From positions 124,001 through 188,000 of the forward strand of contig NZ_NUPZ01000017.1 in assembly GCF_002584985.1 (NCBI RefSeq): DNA of 64,000 nucleotides, written 5' to 3'. The notes beneath the pieces are model-generated. The model saw nothing but the letters and a program-made list of their open reading frames with translations. It did no database searches and was not told where the DNA came from. Source of the DNA: Bacillus sp. AFS029637. GTDB taxonomy: Bacteria > Bacillota > Bacilli > Bacillales > Bacillaceae_G. This document shows positions 1 to 6,181 of the stretch, one piece after another (the stretch's first letter is position 1; each line of letters starts with the position of its first letter). A program made the position numbers and the translations under genes.

Positions 1-171
1 GTTACTATACCTTCCGTTTTATCAATTTGGAGTGGAAGCAAATGTCCAATTCAATACGATACGATTATAACAAATGAAAAAAATAGAGAGTTGATGTCAT
101 ATATTGATGTTTTAACAAAGAAAGAATGGAAGATTGGTAAAAAGTATTTTTATGGACATGTAGTCGTATAG
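1..171 (+). CDS. C-terminal end of an unidentified protein (partial)
   Basis: The first base is already inside an open frame that runs 56 codons to a TAG at 169-171, so only the C-terminus of this gene is in the window. The readable tail ends in YFYGHVVV and is lysine- and tyrosine-rich. I do not recognise the family. Because five small immunity-type genes follow on the same strand, an immunity or toxin-associated role is plausible, but that rests on context only. Confidence 0.45.
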   Translation, partial: VTIPSVLSIWSGSKCPIQYDTIITNEKNRELMSYIDVLTKKEWKIGKKYFYGHVVV

Positions 172-216
172 GGAGTTTTAGTGAATAAGTGTAGATAATA
201 ATAGAGGGTATTTTTT

Positions 217-261
217 ATGTGGAAAAATAAAAAAACAACTAATAGCCCAATTAAATCTTAA
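217..261 (+). pseudogene. Truncated start of a gene (14-codon stub)
   Basis: An ATG preceded by a usable ribosome site (AGAGGGT at 203-209) opens a frame, MWKNKKTTNSPIKS, that stops after 14 codons. The position between two immunity-type genes and the basic N-terminus suggest the scar of a deleted gene rather than a functional peptide. Low certainty; it could also be chance. Confidence 0.2.
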
Positions 262-291
262 AAGATATAAACACGTCAAGAAGGTGAAAGA

Positions 292-843
292 ATGATACTA
301 CCAGAGGATTTTCGAGAGAAATGGGATGTTAATAAAGATGGCCCACTTATTACATTTCATGAAAAAGAATTAATGGACAAAAACTTTTCAGATGAAGTGA
401 AACGATTTTTGTCCATAGGAGGCTTACCAGAAACACCGTCACCATATTTAGAGTTTACTTCATCTCAGTCTTTCGTAAGGTCTGTTACAAATGTATTTCA
501 TATGCCAGAAGAGTTTCGAAAATATTGGTTTTTAGGAACAACTAGTTCTGGAGATCCAATTTGTATAATTGAAAAACAAGAAAATGTAGTATTTCTAAAT
601 AGTAGTGATGAGTATAAAGCAGTGTTTATGAATTCTTCTATACATCAATTTGCAGAATGTTTATTAGTATATTCAAAAATGATCGATAAGGCAGTAGAGA
701 TAAATGGTGAGGATGCCTTTATCGATAATAATATACCAGAGTGTACAATAAGTTGGTTGAAGGAAGAGTTGAAAAAAATTGATGATAAGTGTATGGAAAA
801 GGGATCTTTTTGGTTTATTGAAATTGAGAACTTATATGAATAA
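292..843 (+). CDS. SUKH-4-like immunity protein
   Basis: 183 aa, cytosolic, acidic, with no signal peptide. The segment around residues 38-50 (KRFLSIGGLPETPSP) is the typical SUKH-4 entry motif, where a FL..GLP stretch precedes the beta-rich core. The later 'YWFLGTTSSGDPICI' matches the family pattern of a strand followed by GD.I.I. SUKH proteins are known mainly as immunity proteins that bind and neutralise nuclease or other toxin domains of polymorphic or contact-dependent toxins. The ATG has an AAGGTG ribosome site. The next gene follows at once. No toxin is present in the window, so the partner must lie upstream or be missing. Confidence 0.7.
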   Translation: MILPEDFREKWDVNKDGPLITFHEKELMDKNFSDEVKRFLSIGGLPETPSPYLEFTSSQSFVRSVTNVFHMPEEFRKYWFLGTTSSGDPICIIEKQENVVFLNSSDEYKAVFMNSSIHQFAECLLVYSKMIDKAVEINGEDAFIDNNIPECTISWLKEELKKIDDKCMEKGSFWFIEIENLYE

Positions 844-894
844 TTGAAAGTGAAAAGGAAAATGTATGGTGCATGGAAGAGGAGTATGGTGATA

Positions 895-1419
895 GTGAAG
901 AATGCTATGAGTACATATTTTAAATTAAGAAAAGAATATTTTGATAGAGGTTTGAATTTCTTATTTAAAACACCATATAACGAAAAAGTTGATTTTGTTA
1001 TATATCAAGGTGAAATAGAGGAAGATGAAATTTCATGGAAACCGGTTGAGAAATATATTGAAACTGATTTAATCCTACTTGAGGAGCAATTTGCAATTAA
1101 GTTTCATGATTCAGTTTATCACTATTTTAACTCATATTGGTTTGCTGATTTGGATGGGTTTTTCGGTGACCATTATATTAGTTTAGAGGCTGTATTACCA
1201 AATATAGAATTGGATTCTTTTGAAGAGAAGTTAGAAGGATATGAAAAAAATCATCGTAAGCTAGATAAGATTCCTATAGGAGTAGAAGGAAATGGTTCAC
1301 TAGTTGTTTTAAATAATGTAAGTGGAAAAGTCGAATTGGAGGATTTCGAACGTGGGTTGTTTATAGAGGTTTCGAATAGTTTAAATGAGTTGATTTCCAG
1401 TTTGAGGCTACAAAAATAA
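895..1419 (+). CDS. Syd-family (SUKH superfamily) immunity-like protein
   Basis: About 174 aa. The order of motifs matches SecY-interacting Syd: an N-terminal helix (AMSTYFKLRKEYF), a WKPVEK segment, a long LLEEQFAIKFHDSVYHYFNSYWF helix region (13-23 residues after the W), an IPIG segment, then NNVSGKVELE and a terminal leucine-rich helix. In Gram-positives, which lack the E. coli Syd context, this fold is used as immunity to polymorphic toxins. An open frame reaches back to TTG 844, but I prefer GTG 895 because AGAGGAG lies 10 bases before it and Syd proteins begin close to this helix. ATG 862 is the alternative. It is part of the immunity-gene string. Confidence 0.65.
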   Translation: MKNAMSTYFKLRKEYFDRGLNFLFKTPYNEKVDFVIYQGEIEEDEISWKPVEKYIETDLILLEEQFAIKFHDSVYHYFNSYWFADLDGFFGDHYISLEAVLPNIELDSFEEKLEGYEKNHRKLDKIPIGVEGNGSLVVLNNVSGKVELEDFERGLFIEVSNSLNELISSLRLQK

Positions 1420-1460
1420 TGTTTATATGAATTATAGACCGGCTAGGTGGGAGTGGAAAA

Positions 1461-1850
1461 GTGGAATATAGTGGAATGGTTTCAGTTTGGTTTGGAATTT
1501 CTAAATCACTCCAAAATCTTGAGGAGTATGTCGATATAGATTACACGATAGATGGTGATTCAGTTCATTCAAAGTTTGGGACGAGCTTTGAATTCGGTTA
1601 TTATGATGAAGATAATATTGAAGTTTGTTTTTATGAGAATAGTAAAAGGGACGTTGGACATATTTTAAGTGATTTTTCTTATAGTGAACGAATTATTCCT
1701 ATAATAAAAAAACTAATAAATGGAGATAATTTAGCGAACGATATTAACTTTGCTATTGTTCTTTATGATTTTAAATATAATGAAGCGAAAAGAGAAGATA
1801 TGTTTGATGGTTTAGAGGTTACATTTATTGGTTCTATGCCATACAGGTAG
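1461..1850 (+). CDS. Imm22-like (DUF4284) immunity protein
   Basis: 129 aa, GTG start with an AGGTGGGAG ribosome site. The N-terminal VSVWFGISKSLQNLEEYVD followed by 'IDYTIDGDSVHSKF' and a 'YDEDNIEVCFYE' strand is the pattern I associate with Imm22/DUF4284, whose members begin V.(I/V)WFG and carry a conserved YDEDF/E.. motif. SYSERI near residue 74 also fits. Its presumed role is to neutralise a cognate secreted toxin. It sits between Syd-like and SMI1-like genes on the same strand. The family call is from memory. Confidence 0.6.
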   Translation: MEYSGMVSVWFGISKSLQNLEEYVDIDYTIDGDSVHSKFGTSFEFGYYDEDNIEVCFYENSKRDVGHILSDFSYSERIIPIIKKLINGDNLANDINFAIVLYDFKYNEAKREDMFDGLEVTFIGSMPYR

Positions 1851-1914
1851 GTTGTACGGAGTTGCTAATTTATTTCACAAACACATGGATAAACCTTATA
1901 AAGGAGGGATACAA

Positions 1915-2343
1915 ATGCATGCTTTGCCGAATTGTTTAGAAGAAGTTTTGGAAGAAGACATATATAAACGGGCAGATAAAGAGCAGGTGAATGAAGTAAT
2001 AAATAGATTAGGTGTAGAAGTATCTGATACATTTAGAGAGTTTTATTACCGATTTGCAGGACCTTTTTGGGAAGAGCACGTTCCTTATGAATTACTTGAT
2101 ATTATAGATGAAGAGAATAATATTGAATACTACACAATTATTGCTCGAAAGGAACATAGATTTCCTAATAAGTATTTAGTTTTAACAGAAATGACAGCAA
2201 ATGCTGCATTGGTACTTGATAGTGTAACCGATCAAGTTTACTCAGTAAATTTTGAAGGTGGAGATGAATTACTTTTAAGTGGAAAATTAAAGGAGAGTTG
2301 GCCAACATTTTATCTGTTTTTGAAAGACTATTTTAAATGTTAG
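1915..2343 (+). CDS. SMI1/KNR4 (SUKH-1) family protein
   Basis: 142 aa. The true start is ATG 1915, behind a perfect AAAGGAGG at 1901-1908; the open frame extends further upstream through non-coding codons. The protein has the SUKH-1 layout: an N-terminal helix, then 'VSDTFREFYYRFAGPFWEEHV', a strand-rich middle (LVLTEMTANAALVLDSVTDQ) with the usual 'D..t..Vy..df.g' end, and a final Phe-rich helix. SUKH-1 proteins in bacteria are typical immunity proteins. It follows the Imm22-like gene and is likely co-transcribed. Confidence 0.75.
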   Translation: MHALPNCLEEVLEEDIYKRADKEQVNEVINRLGVEVSDTFREFYYRFAGPFWEEHVPYELLDIIDEENNIEYYTIIARKEHRFPNKYLVLTEMTANAALVLDSVTDQVYSVNFEGGDELLLSGKLKESWPTFYLFLKDYFKC

Positions 2344-2409
2344 GTGTTAACAGAAATGAATAATAAACAGGGACGTCTTAGTAATGAGTGCGAGAGGAAT
2401 GACGGATAA

Positions 2410-2877
2410 ATGACAATGAACGATTCAGTTTTTGGAGAGCTTGAATATAATTATGCTTGGGCTAAGTGTATGCCTATAACTTTTCTAGGAAATGAAACTG
2501 AGATTGATTTGATGATAGATGGTGAAGAAGATGGGATGTTTGATGAAGGGCAGTATGTAGCGTATCAATCATTAATGAAAAATTGGGAAGAGGTACAAAT
2601 AAGTTTATTACAGTCTATATTAGACTATTACAAACAAAGGCGATGTGAATTAGGATATGATATTGGAGTGCATGAAAATTATTCATTAATTGAAACAACT
2701 GATCAAATACTAGAGATGATTAGTTTAGATGGTATTGTTGTTCCGTATGCAGATATTATGGGGGGAAGAGAAATTGGAATTACATTTAAGTGTACGTGGG
2801 ATATAGAAAATGGTGTAGGAGTTCGTTTATTAAATGAAAAGGTAGTTGAAGTAGGGTATCAGGATATTACTTTTTAA
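2410..2877 (+). CDS. DUF6985-like small protein, probable immunity function
   Basis: 155 aa, acidic, soluble. The opening FGELEYNYAWAKCMPITFLG, followed by an acidic DGEEDG patch and 'QYVAYQSLMKNW', matches the family now labelled DUF6985 (F..L.yd..W...i.f.g...i). Members cluster with SUKH and other immunity genes. The C-terminus (GVRLLNEKVVEVGYQDITF) is a strand pair typical of the family. ATG 2410 has a weak AGAGGA 11 bases upstream; ATG 2416 is possible. This is the last gene of the immunity string, before convergent transcription from 3744. The function is inferred from neighbours. Confidence 0.55.
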   Translation: MTMNDSVFGELEYNYAWAKCMPITFLGNETEIDLMIDGEEDGMFDEGQYVAYQSLMKNWEEVQISLLQSILDYYKQRRCELGYDIGVHENYSLIETTDQILEMISLDGIVVPYADIMGGREIGITFKCTWDIENGVGVRLLNEKVVEVGYQDITF

Positions 2878-2993
2878 TTTAAATACGTCTCAACAAACGC
2901 CTGTATATTACTTTGAAAATAAAATAGCTGATTCACTGATGGGATTTATGATAAAGATCAATCGGGACAGTGAATATTTTGAAGATAAAAAAA

Positions 2994-3020
2994 GGTATCA
3001 ATCTTTATCGGATTGACACC
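2994..3020 (-). terminator. Rho-independent terminator for the DNA-alkylation-repair gene
   Basis: GGTATCAATC and GGATTGACACC form a hairpin with one mismatch. On the minus strand it is followed by seven T residues (2987-2993 complement), so it ends the leftward gene at 3037. It may also stop the rightward immunity genes. Confidence 0.65.
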
Positions 3021-3036
3021 CTAATACGAATCTTTT

Positions 3037-3744
3037 TTAACACCTTACATATTTACGCTTAAAACCAAGTCTTCCTCTATCAAGTTCTTTCTGAATACTT
3101 TCGGAAGCATTTAGAAGGCTGCTTTTTTTCTTATCACGTTTCACTTCAACTATACCAACTTCTTTTGCAGTCTCGACTGCTTTTTCGTGTAGTGGTACAT
3201 ATGAAATTGCTACAGTGTTTAGGAAGTTATTCATAGCGGATTTTGTTCGTTCTGGTGAATCATGAATTGTATTTTTCACCATTTCAAGCATATCGGAAAT
3301 TTTGCTTTCGGAAAACTCATTGTCTTTACGATTTCCTAAAAGCCAGCAGTAGCAACTCCATCCCGCTGACATTCTCAGCTCGTCCCCACTTGTAATCCAT
3401 TTATCAGCAACGTCTTGTGCAATATTTGACTCTGATAAAGTTACTGCCACCACATAATCGGATAGCATATAAAAATATGCTCCGTCTATCCAGCGATCAA
3501 AATCAGACTCACTCATAGCTTTTGGATCTGCGATAATACCTGCAAAGTACATAGCATCGTAGTTTCCTGTGGCATACAGCTCCTCGGCTAACTCTTGATT
3601 TAATTTTATTTTCTTAGCGATTGGTTTCATAGCGCCTGTAGCTACGCCAAAAACTGGTTCGTGTGCACCGTTAGATATGTATATTTTTTTCGTTCGTTCC
3701 TTACTGAGGGCTTCAAGCTCTTGCATAACTGTTTTAAAGTCCAT
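3037..3744 (-). CDS. DNA alkylation repair protein, AlkC/AlkD-like HEAT-repeat family
   Basis: 235 aa. The sequence reads as successive amphipathic helices (ELAEELYATGNYDAMYFAGI, 'DRWIDGAYFYMLSDYVV'), the HEAT-like repeats of the AlkD/PF08713 superfamily, which excises alkylated bases such as 3-methyladenine without base flipping. The motif SAGWSCYCWLLG with tryptophan and the 'MKPIAKKIKLNQELAEELY' entry are typical of the subgroup annotated as DNA alkylation repair enzyme. The ATG has AAGGAAG upstream. It is a single gene facing the immunity genes, flanked by terminators on both sides. Activity on a particular lesion cannot be read from the sequence. Confidence 0.75.
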   Translation of the reverse strand: MDFKTVMQELEALSKERTKKIYISNGAHEPVFGVATGAMKPIAKKIKLNQELAEELYATGNYDAMYFAGIIADPKAMSESDFDRWIDGAYFYMLSDYVVAVTLSESNIAQDVADKWITSGDELRMSAGWSCYCWLLGNRKDNEFSESKISDMLEMVKNTIHDSPERTKSAMNNFLNTVAISYVPLHEKAVETAKEVGIVEVKRDKKKSSLLNASESIQKELDRGRLGFKRKYVRC

Positions 3745-3953
3745 AGCTGTGCACTTCCTTCCTTAATATAAAAACCTTTTTAAGTCTTGTATACTTCTCA
3801 ATGTTAATACTAATTGTATTCTGGAGGTATGTCTACTTTCTAAAGTTCATCGAGACTTGGTCTGATTGTTGAATAAAATGAAGCCAGAGATAATCTGGAG
3901 AATGGTATAATATAGAAAAATTGGGCAGTAAAAATCACATAGGGGGAATTTAA

Positions 3954-4110
3954 TTGGAAAAAGAGCTAATTAATAAGTATGACAATGAATTTCCGAATAA
4001 TCCTATTTGACTGAAAGGAAATAAGAAATGGTTTTTATAATTTTCAGTATGACAATGCCGTTAGTAATTTTGAAGGCTTTGATTTTGTAACTGCTACAAG
4101 CTATCTATAG
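3954..4110 (+). pseudogene. Decayed immunity-like small gene
   Basis: A TTG behind AGGGGGAA starts a protein-like frame (EKELINKYDNEFPNNPI) that hits TGA after 18 codons. The text remains protein-like beyond (LKGNKKWF), and then continues in another frame (NFQYDNAVSNFEGFDFV) to a TAG at 4108. One stop plus one frameshift would restore a gene of about 52 codons or more. Composition resembles the neighbouring immunity genes. The family is unknown. Confidence 0.4.
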
Positions 4111-4189
4111 TTGTGAGACAATTACAGTAGGGTAAGGAAGAATAAAAAAATATACAAGTTGTTAGTGGCTAATAAAAGGGGGGATCGTA

Positions 4190-4291
4190 TTGAAAAGAAC
4201 GCTTGAATTCGTACTAAGTGAAAAGATGTATATCGATGCTAATCAACAAATTGAAATTAAATTCTGTATTAACAAGTCGATTCCTTATTAA
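4190..4291 (+). CDS. Possible 33-aa peptide or gene fragment
   Basis: A TTG with a strong AGGGGGGA ribosome site (4178-4185) begins a 33-codon frame, KRTLEFVLSEKMYIDANQQ and onward, whose stop lies inside the perfect hairpin at 4271-4310. It is not recognised. Its termination within the hairpin suggests the end of a truncated gene rather than a complete one. Low confidence. Confidence 0.25.
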   Translation: MKRTLEFVLSEKMYIDANQQIEIKFCINKSIPY

Positions 4292-4310
4292 CATAAGGAA
4301 TCGACTTGTT
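4271..4310. terminator. Perfect 18-bp inverted repeat, bidirectional terminator
   Basis: The arms 4271-4288 and 4293-4310 are exact reverse complements separated by four bases. The repeat lies just after the stop of the leftward gene at 4315 and after the small rightward frame, so it probably stops transcription from both sides. T-tracts are weak (TATAATTATT), and efficiency is uncertain. Confidence 0.6.
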
Positions 4311-4314
4311 ATAA

Positions 4315-4761
4315 TTATTTATTTTGTAAGTTGTCTTTCCAAAAATTATAGCTATAATCAATAACTTCTTTTAATTTGAAATAGTTTTCCCAAGTATCTT
4401 GCACATGGTAGAGAGTTTCGCCTTCATCTGTAAAAACATCACTGTAATCATTTATATACTTCCACTCCTCGTCATGGTTAAAGTAGTACATTGCGAATTG
4501 ATTGCCCTCATCATTTAACATGTCGTCTGCTAAAACGCCATCCCAATTCATATAAATTTGTGTACCAGTCATTTGTCTAAGTTTAAACTGGTTAATTTCG
4601 TCTTGAGACTCTTCTTCAAATTCTTGACTAAATAAATCATGTTCAATTATCCATCCTAAAAACATGCCAGTATGTACAAAAGCTTGATCGATTGGTAAGT
4701 CCTCAGGAAAATCACCTTCAAAATGGTACTTCGCTTTATCATAAACAATCGTATTTAACAA
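4315..4761 (-). CDS. DUF7832-like protein, immunity-type
   Basis: 148 aa, acidic. TTG start with AAAGGAG nine bases upstream. The N-terminal block, AKYHFEGDFPEDLPIDQAFV followed by HTGMFLGWIIEHDLFS, is a distinctive signature of a family now called DUF7832, found next to immunity genes and toxins in Bacillus. No catalytic motif and no membrane segment are visible. It is probably translated from the same message as the 63-codon frame just upstream (4788-4979). A role in toxin immunity is an inference from the neighbourhood. Confidence 0.6.
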   Translation of the reverse strand: MLNTIVYDKAKYHFEGDFPEDLPIDQAFVHTGMFLGWIIEHDLFSQEFEEESQDEINQFKLRQMTGTQIYMNWDGVLADDMLNDEGNQFAMYYFNHDEEWKYINDYSDVFTDEGETLYHVQDTWENYFKLKEVIDYSYNFWKDNLQNK

Positions 4762-4787
4762 TTAGTTCATCTCCTTTAACATATTAT

Positions 4788-4979
4788 CTAATAAACTCGT
4801 ACTGTTTGTTTTAATATTTTTACTATGTTTTCAAGCCCTTCAAATTCAGTAAATGGTTTCATACGTAAGCAGTGATTTTTATTTAGTGGTGCATGAGCAA
4901 AAGATTTTAACTTACTAATTAGTTTCTTCATTACTTTTTGTTCTTCTTTACTTAATGTATCAATATTAGCGAGTAAAAT
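4788..4979 (-). pseudogene. 63-codon gene lacking a normal start codon (ATT start or start-lost remnant)
   Basis: On the minus strand a clean 63-codon frame (ANIDTLSKEEQKVMKKLISK..., ending KQTVRVY) follows a strong AAAGGGGGA ribosome site. The codon at the correct spacing is ATT, and an in-frame TAA lies further upstream, so no ATG, GTG or TTG can serve. Either the gene uses ATT, as infC does, or its start was mutated. It ends 26 bases before the next gene and shares its direction. The product is a short, helical, basic protein of unknown family. Confidence 0.4.
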
Positions 4980-5335
4980 ATATCCCCCTTTACATTTGTA
5001 TTATAGCAATATTTCAAAGGTTTTTTTGGAGGATTAATAACTCTAGAAATTATATTTTTGCAAAATGTAAGTAGAGTGTAGTAGGAATGTGTATGTAGAT
5101 TGAATTTTTGTATTTCCAAGCCCCTTCCAAGCCCCTTATAAGCACCTACCAAGTAATAAATCACTAAACAAAAACAAAACAAAAACAACTACAAGAACAA
5201 AAAGCGCGAAAAAACGTCGTAGTAGTAGTTGTAAAAAAATTTGAATTCAAACGCCAAAAACTAACCCCACATTCCTATATTTAAATTGAAGGATTGACTT
5301 GTATCTTTTTACGAATGAAGGGAGGAGGGAAATGT
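4980..5335. other. Intergenic region before the DnaD gene
   Basis: About 355 bases without a convincing gene. It holds an 11-bp tandem duplication (TTCCAAGCCCC at 5115-5136), a long A/C-rich run, and an imperfect hairpin with arms ACAACTAC (5185-5192) and GTAGTTGT (5225-5232). The DnaD-gene promoter should be here, but no confident -35/-10 pair stands out. Confidence 0.4.
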
Positions 5336-6103
5336 ATGGCGGTGTACCGTAATGTGCGGGTGAACTTTTGGCAAGATGAATTTATTTTAGATTTAACACC
5401 AGAGGAGCGTTATTTTTACATATATTTGTTAACTGGTACGAAAACGAAGCAATGTGGAATTTACATATTACCGAAGCGTTTGGCAGAGCTTGAAACAGGT
5501 TACAGTATGGAAACTGTTGAGAAGTTGTTGAACCGCTTTGTTGAATACGGGAAGATTTTATATGATACGGAAACGAAAGAGTTATACATAATAAATTGGC
5601 TACACTATAACCCTATTTTAAATACAAATGTAGAAAAGTGCGTATTACGTGAGTTAAAGGCTGTGAAGAGTAAAGAGTTCATACATATGTTTTTACGTAA
5701 ATGTCTTGAAGAAGAATGGAAGATTCCATTATTACTACAGCATTTTGGTATGCCGAAAGAGGTGGATAATAGTAGTTCGGAAGCAGTTATTGAAGAAACA
5801 GAAGATGTGGAAAAGATAGAAACGGTAGAAGAGGCTACTTCGCATAGTGAAGTTTACAAATTTTACGAACAAAACATTAGTAGTTTATCTCCATATATTG
5901 TGAAGGAATTGAAAGGGTGGATACAAAGACTTTCAGGAAGTACAGTACTAGAGGCACTTAAAGTTGCGTTTGAACATAATAAGCGAACGCTCGCTTATGT
6001 GAAGGGGATTTTGAGGAATTGGTGTGAAAAAGGGCGAGTAAACTTCAGTAAAGAAAAGGAAGCAGTGCGTAAGAGAGAAGTATTTAGTTTGTATGATCCA
6101 TAA
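5336..6103 (+). CDS. DnaD-domain replication-type protein
   Basis: 255 aa. ATG 5336 follows GGGAGGAGGG, which fixes this start over an upstream in-frame TTG. The N-terminal half (NVRVNFWQDEFILDLTPEER, then YFYIYLLTGTKTKQCGIY) is the winged-helix part common to phage and genomic DnaD-like proteins. A glutamate-rich linker lies at about residues 140-175. The C-terminus (VYKFYEQNISSLSPYIVKEL, then ALKVAFEHN and YVKGILRNW) is the DnaD/DnaB helical domain with its conserved YxxxILxxW end. These proteins remodel DNA and load helicase in primosomes. It stands alone, so it may be a prophage relic or a chromosomal paralogue rather than the essential DnaD. Confidence 0.8.
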   Translation: MAVYRNVRVNFWQDEFILDLTPEERYFYIYLLTGTKTKQCGIYILPKRLAELETGYSMETVEKLLNRFVEYGKILYDTETKELYIINWLHYNPILNTNVEKCVLRELKAVKSKEFIHMFLRKCLEEEWKIPLLLQHFGMPKEVDNSSSEAVIEETEDVEKIETVEEATSHSEVYKFYEQNISSLSPYIVKELKGWIQRLSGSTVLEALKVAFEHNKRTLAYVKGILRNWCEKGRVNFSKEKEAVRKREVFSLYDP

Positions 6104-6181
6104 CATGAGAAAGTAAGGTTTTTTCTTTTCTAAAAGGTTCTTTTACGATAGAAGCGAATAGTTTGAGAAAGGAGGGATTGT

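Noticed and set aside
5115-5232. Phage attachment site or integrase near the DnaD gene
   Set aside because: The repeats are short and A/C-rich, no integrase is present, and only one phage-like gene is visible.
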